DNA of 53,647 nucleotides, from the NCBI GenBank assembly GCA_018401435.1, contig JAGYJW010000047.1, positions 1 to 53,647 on the forward strand, given 5' to 3'. Shown here piece after piece: positions 1 to 10,242 of this stretch. This DNA is from Deltaproteobacteria bacterium (GTDB lineage Bacteria > Myxococcota_A > UBA796 > UBA2385). Under the pieces are notes generated by a model. The model saw only the letters and a list, made by a program, of their open reading frames with translations. It was not told the DNA's origin and ran no database searches. How positions within the stretch are numbered: the stretch's first letter is position 1; every line of letters starts with the position of its first letter. The translations under genes were made by a program, and so were the position numbers.

Positions 1-389
1 ATGCCATGGGGGCCCGCGGTGGGGGGCATGGACTCCTGGTGGCTGAAGCCGGGCTCGGTCACCTGAAAGCTTGCCGACATGCTGAAGATGGGTTTGCCGC
101 CTTGGATTGCGACGACACGGCGGGTGGTGAAGCTCTTGCCGTCGCGGATGGGATCCACCTCGTAGATGACCGGGCGGCGGGCGTCGCCGGAGCGCAAGAA
201 GTAGCCGTGCAGGCTGTGTACGCCGCGTCCTTCGGGCACCGTCTGTTCGGCGGCAGACAGGGCCTGGCCCAGCACCTGGCCGCCAAAGATCTGCCCCCAG
301 CCAAGATCCTGGCTTTGCCCGCGAAAGAGGTTCTCTTCGAGGCGTTCCAGGGTCAGCAGGCTGACCAGCTCTGCGAGGACATCGCGCAT
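1..389 (-). CDS. tesB: Acyl-CoA thioesterase II (TesB), 5' part only
   Basis: The locus is open from an ATG at 389 to the left window edge, giving about 129 residues; the C-terminal half lies outside. The N-terminus reads MRDVLAELVSLLTLERLEEN, followed by FRGQSQDLGWGQIFGGQVLG, the hallmark of the first hot-dog domain of TesB-type acyl-CoA thioesterases. Further on, VHSLHGYFLRSGD and the segment RDGKSFTTRRVVAIQ also fit the family. TesB enzymes hydrolyse medium and long acyl-CoAs to free fatty acid and CoA in the cytoplasm. A GGAG lies about 8 nt before the ATG. It is downstream of and codirectional with the histidine kinase, with a 58-bp gap. The catalytic Asp/Thr/Gln of the second hot-dog domain cannot be checked here. 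Confidence 0.88.
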   Translation of the reverse strand, partial: MRDVLAELVSLLTLERLEENLFRGQSQDLGWGQIFGGQVLGQALSAAEQTVPEGRGVHSLHGYFLRSGDARRPVIYEVDPIRDGKSFTTRRVVAIQGGKPIFSMSASFQVTEPGFSHQESMPPTAGPHG

Positions 390-447
390 CCAGGGCTCCA
401 GGTGGGGGGCGGGCAGCGCCTTTTACCCCGTCGCCGCCCCCCGGGGG

Positions 448-2429
448 TCAGCCCAGGGGCAGGGTGACCTGAAAGCAGCTGCCTCGTCCCGGCGCGCTGC
501 GCACCGTGACCGCGCCGCCATGGGACTCCGCGAGCAGCTGAACCTGGGAGAGGCCCAGGCCCGACGATGCCTCGCCTCCGGTGGGGCGGGGGCTGAGGGT
601 GCCATAGCGCGAAAACAAGCGCGGCTGGTCGCTTTCGGGGATTCCCGGCCCGTCGTCGCTGACCTCGAGGACGGCCAGCACGCCGAAGCGGTAGACCGAC
701 ACCCGCACGGTATCGCCCGATGAGCAGAACTTGACGGCGTTGCTGACGAGGTTTTCCAGGATCTCGCGCACATCGTCGGGGGGCGCGCTGCTGGTGAGGG
801 CGTCGCGCACCCGCACCTGGAGCTGGATGCCCTTGCGGCTGGCGGCCGCAGCAAAGACATCGGCGACGCGGTGGGCGAGGGGGGCGAGCAGGGTCACCGT
901 GTCTTCAGCCGGAAGCTCCCGCCCCCGGGCCTCGTCCAAGGCCCGCTCCAGCTGGGCGCCCAGGCGATCCACCCCATCGAGCAGGCGGGCGAGCAGCACG
1001 CTGCGGTCCACCGGAGGCGGCTCGGCGGCCATCATCTCGCCGCTGGCGGAGATGGCGGCCAGGGTGTTTCGGGCGCTGTGGGCGACGGACTCGAGCGCCG
1101 AGATCTGCCGCTCGCGATCGGCCCGGCTGCGGGCCTCGTCCGCTGCGGCGCCGGTGCGGCGATCCACCGCCGAGGCCTCGGCGACCACGGCCTTGACGGC
1201 GTCCCGGGCGGCGCGGGACACGTCTTGGATGCGGCGGGCGGCACTCTGGCGGGCGTCGGCCAGGCGCAGGGCGATGGCCAGGGCGTCGGGCAGGCGATCA
1301 GCCCGATGCGCGGCCACGATCGCAAGCTGTAGAGCCTCATCCTCCAGCTTTGCGCTGCCTTCTCCGCGACAGATGTCGGCTGCTGTGACCGCCCGCTCCA
1401 GGGCCATATCGGGGGTGAGGGCCAGCTGGGCCACCCGTGCGGCCACCACCGCCCGGAGCGGCAGGGGGGCCCCGGCGAAGGAGGGCGAGCTGGTCAACGC
1501 GGCGGCTTCGGCGACCTGCCCCCGCTCCAGGGCGATCTCGATGACCAGGGCCGTGGCGGTGGCCAGGTGGCTGCGGTCTTTGAGGAGGGTCCACTGGCTC
1601 AGGCCTTCGCGGGCGCGCGCCTCGGCCGTCTCGGCGTCGCCCTCGGCCCGGGCGAGGCTGGCGCGTGCGAGGGCGATCTTGGCGCGCAGGCGGGGGTCCT
1701 CGCTCAAGCGCGCGGCGGCCTCGATCTGCTCGGCGGCCTCGGGCAGGGCGTCGAGTGCGATCAGCACGGAGACCAGACCCAGCCGAAGATCGGCGGTGGC
1801 GCGGTGTTTTCCGGCAAGCGTCGAGCCCTCGATGGCATCTTCGGCCAGGGCCCGCGCGCCCGCGAGGTCCCCGAGGTCGAAGCGGCGGCGCTGCCGGTGC
1901 CTGGGCCGCGCCAGCCACTCGGCCTGGTTTGCTGCGGCGGGCGGCCTCGGCAGCGGCGGCGGCGTGCACCACCGCCTCTCCGGGGCGGCTGCGGCGGTGG
2001 GCCAGCATGGCCTCGGTGCACCAGGCGCGGGCCTGCAGGCCCAGGTCGCCGATGGAGCGGGCCTCGGCCAGACCGGAGGCCAGCAGCGTCCGCACCGTCC
2101 CGGCCGGTGGCCATGCGGGCGCCCGCGGACTGCACCAGGGCCTCGGCCAGGCCCGCGCGGTCGCCCAGCTCGCCCAGGGCGGCGATCAGCCGGTCCTGTT
2201 CGGCCAGCGCGGCGTCCACCTCACCCTGCTGGTAGAGGCGCAAGGCGATCAGCCGATGGCGCATGGCCTGGGCCTCGGCGTCTTGCAGGCTGTCGAGCTG
2301 GTCGAGGGCCGCCTGCAACAGGGCGAGGCCTTCTGCGTTGTCCAGCCGCTCGAAGGCCGCCCGGGCCTGCTGGAGCAGGGGCTCCGCCAGGGCTTGGGCG
2401 GGGCTGCTGAGCCGATGCGGAGTGGACAT
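448..2429 (-). CDS. TPR-containing sensor histidine kinase (two frameshifts)
   Basis: The ATG at 2429 begins MSTPHRLSSPAQ. The reading frame changes near 2100 and again near 1930, then continues to the stop at 448. The N-terminal half is helical with TPR-like repeats (for example ARAAFERLDNAEGLALLQAA). A coiled linker leads to a dimerisation/phosphoacceptor helix containing ALESVAHSARNTLAAISASG, where the H is the likely phosphorylated residue. The C-terminal HATPase_c domain shows ENLVSNAVKF (N box), DDGPGIP (G1) and SSGLGLSQVQLLAESHGG (G2). No membrane segment is visible, so it is probably a soluble kinase sensing through the TPR region. No response regulator is in the window. The two frame changes are more likely sequence errors than decay, because both halves keep family-like composition. 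Confidence 0.8.
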
Positions 2430-2501
2430 GGGAGCACCGCCGGGAGCACCAGGGGGGCGCACTAGGTACCACAGGCCCGCCCGCCGGGCATAGCCCGTCG
2501 G

Positions 2502-2957
2502 TTAGCGCCCCCCCCCGAGCAGCTCCGCCTTGAAGGGCAGGCGAAGGGGGAAGACCAGCACGCGGACCTTGGCGGAGCCCCGAATGCGGAGCCGGAGGTC
2601 TTCCCCCCCTTGCAGGCCCCGGGCCGCCAGGGACAGGGCCTCTGCCGCATTGAGCTCGATTGGCACGACAATCTTGACGGGGTGGCCCTTCTTGAGCTTG
2701 ATGCCCTCGTAGTCGGTGCGGGACTGCGACACCCGGGTGCGGGCCACCTCGATCTCGTATTCCAGGCTGCGCAGGCGCACGGGCAGGCCCTTGAGGCGTT
2801 CGGCCTGGACCACCAGACCGAAGCTGGCGGAACCCAGCCCCAGGCGCACATCTTCAATGCCGACGGGCACCACGCGGATGGGTTCTTTGGCGGCCCAGGC
2901 GGGGCTGCCGAGCAGCAGGCCCAACAGGAGGGCGAAAAAGAGGCGGAGCAGGTGCAT
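2502..2957 (-). CDS. LEA14/WHy-like exported protein
   Basis: This 151-residue protein starts with a clear signal peptide (MHLLRLFFALLLGLLLG followed by SPAWA). The mature part has the layout of the water-stress/hypersensitive-response (LEA type 2) domain: a beta-sandwich segment with LGLGSASFGLVVQAERLKGL, then RSLEYEIEVARTRV and HPVKIVVPIELNAAEAL, typical of LEA14-like proteins. In this family such domains are thought to protect or bind membranes or proteins in the periplasm. It is downstream of the beta-propeller gene with only 9 bp between them, so the two may be cotranscribed. The function beyond the fold is inferred. Confidence 0.65.
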   Translation of the reverse strand: MHLLRLFFALLLGLLLGSPAWAAKEPIRVVPVGIEDVRLGLGSASFGLVVQAERLKGLPVRLRSLEYEIEVARTRVSQSRTDYEGIKLKKGHPVKIVVPIELNAAEALSLAARGLQGGEDLRLRIRGSAKVRVLVFPLRLPFKAELLGGGR

Positions 2958-2966
2958 GGCGCGGGC

Positions 2967-5442
2967 CTATCGCCGGCGGCGCCGCAGGGCACCCGCAACA
3001 ATGCCCGAGAGCAGGGCCAGGGCGGGCCAGGCCGGCGTGCTCTCGCGGGTGCTGCTGCAGCCACAGCCTGGGTCCTCGCCGCCGGTCGCAGGGGTCACCC
3101 CGCGCCGTCGTCGCTGCCGTCCCCATCGCCGCTGCCGCCGTTGCCGCCGCCGCTGCCGCCGCTGTCGCCGTCGCCCTCGCCGTCGCCATCATCCCCCGAT
3201 CCAGGCTCCCAGGGGGGCAGGCTGTAGTCCCAGATGCCCCGCCCATAGGTGCCAAAGCGGAAGGTGTCGCTGTCGTGCAGGGCCTCGACGCTCCAGTACA
3301 GGGTGACCGGGGCCGCATTGCCGGTGATGTCGGCCCACTCCCCCTGGGCCTCGTCCCGCAGGTAGGCGGCGGTCTCGGTGGCCGCGGCGACCCGGCCCGA
3401 GCCGTCGCGGGCCTCGGCGAGCATGTAGACATGGGTCTGGGGCAGGCCCTGGCCCCAGGCCGTCCAGCTCTGGCCGCCGTCGTCGCTGCGGTAGACCGCC
3501 GGGTTGCTGTAGCCGCCGCCGCCCACATAGACGCGGTCGCGATCCTCGGCCGAAGCCAGCAGGGCGTGGCCATAAAGCCAGTGTTCGCCGGCATCGACCG
3601 ACGCGGTCTGCTCCCAGCTGACGCCGTGGTCGTCGCTCACCCAGACCCGACCCAGACTGGTGGCGGCATAGACGCGGTCGGGGTCCACGGGCGAGAAGAC
3701 CATGGCCGAGACATATTCGCCGTCCCGCCCCTCGAAATCTTGCTCAGAATGAAGTGTGGGCGCCCATTCCCAGTGGCTGGTGCGCTCATAGCGGTAGATG
3801 CGGTCCCCAGGGAAATAGAAGACCGCGTTGTCGCTGGGATCCGCCACGATGGCCGGCATCCAGATGTTGTGGTTCTCGACCGGCGGCCAGTCCAGATAGC
3901 TCAGCTCGGGGTGGTCTTCGCCGATCTGGACCAGGGTGAAGCCTGGATAGACGCTGTAGACCAGGTCGTGGCTGCCATCGCCCGAGGTCAGGTGGCCGTA
4001 GTCGCCGCTGATGATCTGGTTGAAGCGCAGGCGGTCGCCTTCGGATTCCATGCCATGGGTGACCTGGTAGCCCTGATCCTGGGCGCCGGCGGCGATGTGG
4101 CTGGGGTCGGCCGAGGAGGTCAGCACGTCGTAGTATTGGCTGATGCGCAGGCCCCGCAGGGCGAGGTTGTCCACCGTCGCGAGGCCATCCGAGGACCGGT
4201 AGACGCCCCCGTCCGTGTGCAGATACCAGTGCTCGGTCTCGCCGTCGGGCTCCACGTCGATGCCCATGACGTCGGCGTGCAGGCGGTTGGCCGGGTCGGA
4301 GTAGTAGTCGCCCCAGCCGTTCTTCTTGGCGAAGCTGGCGCCGCCGTCGCGGCTGACCCACAGCTCCATGCCGCCAAAGACGAAGAGCTGGTCGTCCACC
4401 ATGGAGGCGTTGAGGGCGCCCCAGTAGTCGGAGATCTCCCCGAGGCTGGCCCAGCTGTCGCCGGCGTCGTCGGAGCGGTAGAGGCGCAAGCCATCGGCGA
4501 CCGCATAGAGGGTGGGCGCGCCGGCCTCGGAGCCCGTGAGCTCGATGCGGCCGGCTGCGGCGTCGATCACCCCCTTGGGAATGAAGCTGTCGCCCCCATC
4601 TTCGCTGAGGAGCAGCCGGCCGCCGGCCCCCGCCAGGTAGAGGGCGTCGCCCCCATCGCGCGGCGTCCACACATCGCCCTGAAGGCCCGCAAGGTCGGCG
4701 ATCTGGGTGAAATTTGCGCCGCCATCGTCGCTTCGCCGCAAGCTGGGCCCGTCCCAGCCGTCCACCACCACATAGAGCCGGCCTTCGCCGTTGCGCGGCA
4801 TCGTCAGCCGGCGGATTCGGTAGAGGCTGCCCAGGCCTTGGGCCGCGGTCCAGGTGGTGCCCAGGTCGGGCGAGACGTGCAAGGCGCCGCCATCGGTGCC
4901 AGCTACCAGCGATATACCGCCGGAATCATCGGGGATGACCTCGAGCCAGTGGGCCCCCCCGTAGAGGTTGTCGCCGATGGGCTGCCAGTCGCTGCCGTCC
5001 AGGGGCCCATCCACAGGCCCCCCAGGGCCGAGCCGACGAAGAGGGTCTGCCCGTCCGCCGAGAGGCGCGAGACATGGGTGCGGCCGGCCTGGTTCTCGCT
5101 GCCTCGCTCGGTCCAGCTGCCATCGCCCGCTACCGGGGGCGGCATACCGTTGCGTTTGCTGATCTGGCGCAGGCCGTTTCCCCGCTCGATCTCGCGCCAG
5201 TCGGTGCCCGGCGCGCTTCGGTGGATGCTCTCCAAGAAGGCCTTGCGGCGCGTCTTGTTGCGCCCCTCGGCGTCCACCCCCAGCCAGTGTTCGGTGGGGG
5301 CGGGCCGCTGGCCGGCGATGGGGCTTGGGGCGGGACGCTGCGAAATGGTGGGGGCGGCCGAGAGCAGATCGCGCCCGGCGAAGAGGCCGAGGGCGGCGGC
5401 GCCGGCCAGCACCAGGCCAAAAACGTCGCGAGAGGGGGACAT
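2967..5442 (-). CDS. Beta-propeller (BNR/sortilin-like) surface protein with MYXO-CTERM tail; two frameshifts
   Basis: The ATG at 5442 has GGAG 6 nt upstream. The protein has an N-terminal hydrophobic segment (FGLVLAGAAALGLFAG), then many Asp-box/BNR-type repeats (RRSDDGGANF, LSEDGGDSF, YRSDDAGDSW, VSRDGGASF, VSDDHGVSW, YRSDDGGQSW), as in VPS10/sialidase-like propellers. A Gly/Asp/Ser-rich linker follows near 3100-3190. The frame changes at about 5010, beside a six-base C run, and again near 3105. In the last frame the protein ends GCGCSSTRESTPAWPALALL, a short hydrophobic stretch and RRRR before the stop at 2967. That Cys / transmembrane / Arg-cluster tail is the MYXO-CTERM sorting signal, implying surface anchoring by a myxosortase-type system. 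The ligand or substrate is unknown. Confidence 0.8.
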
Positions 5443-5593
5443 CGGGGCTCCGTTGCGGGCGTCGGGCTTCGCATCGGGAGGTTAGCCTCCACGAGGCGCG
5501 GCGCCTGCCAACCTCCGGTCAGGAAGCCTCCGATTGCCCGCTGGCGCCCTCCGCGGCCCGCATCCGCCCGCTCGTCCGGCGGTGGAGACCCCA

Positions 5594-7779
5594 TGCCGAC
5601 CTTGCTGCTGCCCCTGCTGTCTGTCCTCCCGGTGTGGGCCCAGGAGGCCCCGCCGGAGCCCGCGCTGACGGTCGCGGTGGACCCCTATGCCGAGGCCCGC
5701 GCCGACCTGGAGCGCCGCCTCGCCGCGGCCGGGCCGGTCAGGTCCAGGGCGCCGCCGAGCCTCGCGACCTTGCGGGCCTTGCTGGGCGAGGGCCGACCCC
5801 TGGCCGATCAGAGAGCGACCCGGCCGCGCGGCTGGAGGCGGCCCGCGCCTTGGGAGGCGCCCGGATCCCGCCGCACTGGCCCTGCTCGCAGGGGCGGCCG
5901 ATTCGCGGCGGTCCCAGGTGCGGGCGGCGGCCATCGCGGGCCTGGGCCTCAGCCCCCTGCCTGGCGCGGTAGACCGGCTGGCCGCCATCCTGAACGACGC
6001 CCAGGCAAGGGACGCCAGCGAGGTCGAGACCCCCATCCTCGCCGCAGAGGCCCTGGGCAGCCTGCAGCGCCCCGAGGCCGGCCAGGCCCTCTATGCGGCG
6101 ATGGCCAGCGGCAGGCTGCCCGGCGCCGTGGAGCGAGGGGGCGCTGCGCGTCTTGCAGGAGCGCTACCCGGCCTTGCTGGAGCAGCAGGGTCGCCCCCGG
6201 GGTCGCACCCGGCCGGTGGGCGTGGCCTCGGTGCTCACCACCAGCGCGGGCGCCGGCGGCGTGCTGATGTCCTCGATTGGCGTCTGGGGCAAATCCGACC
6301 TGGCGGTGGGCATCGGCGCGGTGGGTGGCGCGGGCCTGGGGGCGGGTCTGTCGGGCCTCTGGCTGGCCAACCGGCCGCTCAGCAATGGCCAGGCATTGCG
6401 CTATGGCAGCGACACCGCCTGGGGCATCACCGGAGGTGTGCTCGCCCAGTACACGCTCTTTGGCGACAACAGCACCGGCAGCGCCAAGGGTGGAGCCGCC
6501 GCGATGCGGGCCTTGGGGGCCACGGCGGGCGTGCTGTCGGGCGCCTTGCAGATTCGCAGCCATGACCCCAAGCCCATCGATGTGCTCGAGCAGGACCTGT
6601 TGGGCGGCCTGGGCCTGGGGCTGGGCATGACCATCGGCACGGCGGCAGCCCGGCCACCGGGGTGGGGCAAGTGGCCGCGCGGTGGCGGGCGGCGGCCTCG
6701 CGGGCGCGGCGGCGGGCCTGGCGGTGGGCAGCCTGGTGAGCGCCTCTTGGGAACCCGATAGGGCTGATATATCACTGGCAGAGCTGGTGGCGGCCGAGGC
6801 CGGCTGGATCACGGGCTGGGCGCAATCCGCCGCCGTCGGGGATGTGCAACCGGGCTCCATCGGCATCGGCATCTTCGGGGGCGCGGCCGGGGGCCTCGCC
6901 CTCGCCCAGCTGATCGACCCCAGCCCCGAGCAGTCCGCTCTGGCCGCCTGGGGGGCGCTGCTGGGCAATGGCCTGGGGGCCGGCGTGCCGCTGCTGGCCG
7001 CCGCTGACCCCGACGTCGCGACCATGTCCATGCTGCCCACGGGGGTGGTGGGCGCGGTGGCCGGCGCCGCCCTGGCCCCCAAGATCCCGCTGGAGCGTGG
7101 AGACAAGGCGCTGCTGGCCTTCAGCGTGCCCCTGGGCCTGCTGGAGGCCACCGCGGTGGGCGCCTGGCTGGTAGATCGGCAGGTGGGGCTCAACACTTCC
7201 CAGCTTCAAGGCCTGGTGTTGACCACGGGCGCGGCCACGGGGCTGGTGGTGACGGGCCTGGCGCCCCACATCGACCCCCAGCCCCTGGACGTGGGCTTTG
7301 TCGCCTCTACGACGGCCTGGGGCGCCTACCACGGCAGCCTGCTGCCCATCGCCCTGGAGTCCCAGGGCACCGCCGCCGACCTCGTGCTGGTCAGCACCCT
7401 GGCGGCAGATGGCTTCCTCGTGCTGGGCAGCGTGCTGGTCTCTCCTGCGGTGGATTTTGACCCCCGGCGCAGCCTCATCCCCCAGCTGGGCGGCGTGGGG
7501 GGCGCCACCTTGGGCTCCTTGGGGGCCTTGATGTTCAGCACCAGAGGGCGGGACGCCGCCCGCGGGGCCCTGGTGGGCAGCACCCTTGGCTTTGTCGCGG
7601 GGGGGCTGGTGGAGTCCCGCCGTCCGGCCCCTGCGCCCCGCCTGGCGGCGTACAAGGGCGGCGTCCTGGGGCGCGTCTTGCCGGATTTGCCGGGTGAGTG
7701 GTCCTTCTCGGTCTTGCCCGCCCCCGATGCCGAGGGCAGGCTCGGCCTGCAGACGCAGCTTCGCGGCGTGCGCTGGTGA
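5594..7779 (+). CDS. HEAT-repeat plus multi-spanning membrane protein (several frameshifts)
   Basis: The ATG at 5594 follows GGAGACCCC and opens MPTLLLPLLSVLPVWAQEAP, a signal peptide. The frame changes about four times (near 5815, 5870, 6135 and 6690) before the stop at 7779, so the intact product would be about 728 residues. The first third carries HEAT/PBS-lyase-like repeats (QVRAAAIAGLGLSPLPGAVD, ILAAEALGSLQRPEAGQALY). The last two thirds are glycine- and alanine-rich hydrophobic segments (GLGLGLGMTIGTAAA, GIGIFGGAAGGLALAQLI, SLGALMFSTRGRDAARGALV) suggesting many membrane or barrel-like strands. I do not recognise a named family. It is divergent from the propeller gene, and the 151-bp gap must hold both promoters. 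Confidence 0.6.
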
Positions 7780-7843
7780 GGGCCCCGTCGGGTGCGGAGA
7801 GGGCGCGAACGCGGTACTGGGGCCTCCCTTCGGAGGTCGGCCC

Positions 7844-8440
7844 ATGAGCGCTGCAGAATTTCTCGACCGCGTCTTTCCCCACGTGCCCCGGCTGACGGGC
7901 AGCCGCTTCGGCTTCGAGGCCTGGCGCCACGCGGGGCGGCCCACCAACGAAGGCGTCGGCCTGCAGCCCGGACTGTCGGTGGATGTGGACCGGCTGGTGG
8001 GCCGACTGGTGGATGTCGGCCACTACGCCGGCAACGTCGATTATGTCGAAGAGAGCCGGGTGGTCGCCGACCCCACCGCCGTGCCCCCCAAGGCCGTGCG
8101 CTTCTACCAGCGCATCAAGGTGCCCGTGCTGGGTGCCTTGCAGATGGAGTTGGTGCTGACCGACTTCGGCATGCGCGACGGCTTTCGGGTGCTGGCCTGG
8201 CACCAGCACGACGAGGCCACCCGCGCGCTCAACCCGCGCATGGGCGCCCGCACCGACTACAACCTGGGCGCCTGGCTGATTCGCCCCGACGCGGTGGCCT
8301 ATGCCCTGTCCTCGGCCCCCCGGCGCGACGACGTCGGGCGCCTCAAGTTCGCCGCCCTCACCACGGGTGCAGACGCCGGCGCAGGCAAGATGGTGGAGGC
8401 CAATATCGCTGGTATGGTGCGCTGGGCTCAGCGAGCGTAA
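7844..8440 (+). CDS. START/SRPBCC-like hypothetical protein
   Basis: This 198-residue protein starts MSAAEFLDRVFPHVPRLTGS with a CGGAGG ribosome site 7 nt before the ATG. No signal peptide or membrane segment is visible. Segments such as AVRFYQRIKVPVLGALQMEL and DGFRVLAWHQHDEATRALN, an alternating strand pattern and a long C-terminal helix (AGKMVEANIAGMVRWAQ) resemble START/polyketide-cyclase-type lipid-binding proteins, but the match is weak. Its stop overlaps the stop of the convergent amidohydrolase gene by 13 bp. Confidence 0.6.
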   Translation: MSAAEFLDRVFPHVPRLTGSRFGFEAWRHAGRPTNEGVGLQPGLSVDVDRLVGRLVDVGHYAGNVDYVEESRVVADPTAVPPKAVRFYQRIKVPVLGALQMELVLTDFGMRDGFRVLAWHQHDEATRALNPRMGARTDYNLGAWLIRPDAVAYALSSAPRRDDVGRLKFAALTTGADAGAGKMVEANIAGMVRWAQRA

Positions 8441-10197
8441 AGAACGGCGCCGTAGCCCTTGTTTTCGCCGAAGCCCTCGGTGGTGCGGTCGCCGTCCCAT
8501 GCGAGGCGGCCGCGAATATAGACCTGGCGCACGGCCCGGTCGTTGCGCCGCACCACCCGCTGCAGGCCCGGAAAGCCCGGCATGGGGGCCTCGCTGGCCT
8601 GCTCGACCTGGGCGGTGAGCCCCCGCGGGTCCACCACCACCACATCCGCCCGCCGGCCTGGGGCGAGGTGGCCAGCATCCACGCCGATCCAGTCGGCGAT
8701 CTCGCCGGTCAGCCGGTGAATGGCCTGGCCGGGGCTCAAGAAGGGCCGTCCGGCCTGGCGCGCCACCTGCACCCGCCAGAGCAGCCGCAGACCGTAGTTG
8801 TAGTAGGCCATATTGCGCAGGTGGGCGCCGGCGTCGCTGAAGCCGATGAGGATGTCGGGGCGGGTGAGGATCCACTCCAAGAAGGCCGGTCGGTCATTGG
8901 CCACCACCGTGTACCAACGCAAGGCGTCGCCGTGGTCGGCCTGCAGGTCCAGAAAGCAGTCCACCGGGTCCTGGCCCCGGCGCCGGGCCACATCGCCAAA
9001 GGACAGGCCCACCACCGCGCGGTCCGGACAGCTGAGGATCTCGGTGTCGTCCAGGTTGCGGTGATAGGCCCGGCCGGTCAGCCACTGGTGCCAGTCGCGC
9101 TTGAAACGGGCGCGGTAGGCGGGATCCCGCAGCAGGGCGCTCCGGCGCTCCGGGTCCTGCTCGTGCAGGGCCCGGGTGCCGCTGCCAATCTCCTCCATCA
9201 CCGGCACCTCCAGCCCGTCCGTCCACAGGTCAAAGGGGCAGGGCAGGGCTTGAAAGCGCACATCGCCGCCCAGCAGCGCGTTGACGATGCGGGCGCCCCA
9301 GGCGGCGGCGCGGGGGGCCAGGCGGTCGGCCTTGGGGTCCATCAAGGCCAGCAGGGTGGTGCGCAGCTGGGGCCGGCCCAGGGCGGTCGCCGCCGCCAGA
9401 AAGAGCAGGATATTCAGCTTGGTGGCCAGATTTGGCACGGCTTGCAGCACGCGCTGCCGCCGGCGCAGCAAGGCCATGAAGCCCCGGTATTCGCGCCAGC
9501 TGGCGTGCACCGAGGGCGTGGGCAGCGAACGGTGCGCCGCCCCGTCCATCTTGTCCCAGGGCAAGGTGTTGATGGAAAGGCCGAGATAGCCGGCCTCCAG
9601 TGCATCTTCGACGAGTCTTTCCATGGCGCGCTGCTCTGCGGCGCTGGGTCGGATGCGGGCATCCAGGCTGCGGTCCATGCCGAGGATGTGGGCCCGCACG
9701 GTGGAGTGACCCAGCAGGCAGGCCACATTGGGGCCCAGGGGTAGCCCTGCGAGGTGGCGCAGGTAGCCGGCGGGGTCGGACCAGTCCTGAATGCGCTCCA
9801 GCAGTGGCAAGACGGTGGCCCTCGGGATGCCCTCCACCCGGCAGAACATGTCGGCGAGGTCCACCGGTCGCCCCACCGCCATGGACAGGCCACAGCTGCC
9901 CAGCACCACCGTGGTGACGCCGTGGCGCACCGACTCGCTGAGGGCGGGCGCCACCTCGATCTCGGCGTCGTAGTGGGTGTGCAGATCGATGAAGCCGGGC
10001 ATCACCCAGCAGCCGCCCACGTCGACCACGCGGGCGCCGGGTGGGGGCGCGATGGTGGCGTCGATGGCGCGCACCAGCCCGCCCTCCAGCAGCAGGTCGG
10101 CCACCACACCGCCTGCCCGCGGGTCGCGGGGGTCGGGCACCGCCGCGCCGTCAAAGACGCGGCCGCCTTGCAGCAGAATCGGCGCCGAAGGCTCCAT
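8428..10197 (-). CDS. N-acyl-D-amino-acid deacylase-type amidohydrolase
   Basis: This is an intact 589-residue member of amidohydrolase family 3 (D-aminoacylase / N-acyl-D-glutamate deacylase group). It has the small beta-domain start (ILLQGGRVFDG), the metal site WVMPGFIDLHTHYDAE with the HxH pair, GVTTVVLGSCGLS, GHSTVR, and near the C-terminus IGFSDAGAHLRNMA, whose Asp is the usual catalytic base. The ending VDAGHLAPGRRADVVVVDP is typical of the family closing strand. Such enzymes remove acyl groups from D-amino acids in the cytoplasm; the true substrate here is unknown. It lies 45 bp downstream of the sigma-54 activator in the same direction and could be cotranscribed with it. Confidence 0.85.
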   Translation of the reverse strand: MEPSAPILLQGGRVFDGAAVPDPRDPRAGGVVADLLLEGGLVRAIDATIAPPPGARVVDVGGCWVMPGFIDLHTHYDAEIEVAPALSESVRHGVTTVVLGSCGLSMAVGRPVDLADMFCRVEGIPRATVLPLLERIQDWSDPAGYLRHLAGLPLGPNVACLLGHSTVRAHILGMDRSLDARIRPSAAEQRAMERLVEDALEAGYLGLSINTLPWDKMDGAAHRSLPTPSVHASWREYRGFMALLRRRQRVLQAVPNLATKLNILLFLAAATALGRPQLRTTLLALMDPKADRLAPRAAAWGARIVNALLGGDVRFQALPCPFDLWTDGLEVPVMEEIGSGTRALHEQDPERRSALLRDPAYRARFKRDWHQWLTGRAYHRNLDDTEILSCPDRAVVGLSFGDVARRRGQDPVDCFLDLQADHGDALRWYTVVANDRPAFLEWILTRPDILIGFSDAGAHLRNMAYYNYGLRLLWRVQVARQAGRPFLSPGQAIHRLTGEIADWIGVDAGHLAPGRRADVVVVDPRGLTAQVEQASEAPMPGFPGLQRVVRRNDRAVRQVYIRGRLAWDGDRTTEGFGENKGYGAVLYAR

Positions 10198-10242
10198 GGC
10201 TCCTCCTTTGACCCATCGTAGTGCAGGGCAGCGGCGCCGGGC

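Noticed and set aside
731..2410. Long open plus-strand frame opposite the histidine kinase
   Set aside because: Arg/Ser/Ala-rich composition without any family motif; it is the antisense of a clear kinase gene in GC-rich DNA.
4990..5020. Programmed frameshift in the propeller gene
   Set aside because: The break sits beside a C6 run, with no slippery heptamer plus downstream structure, and similar breaks occur in many neighbouring genes.
3275..5485. 736-codon open frame on the plus strand opposite the propeller gene
   Set aside because: The minus strand shows regular Asp-box repeats and a MYXO-CTERM tail; the plus-strand product has no recognisable fold.
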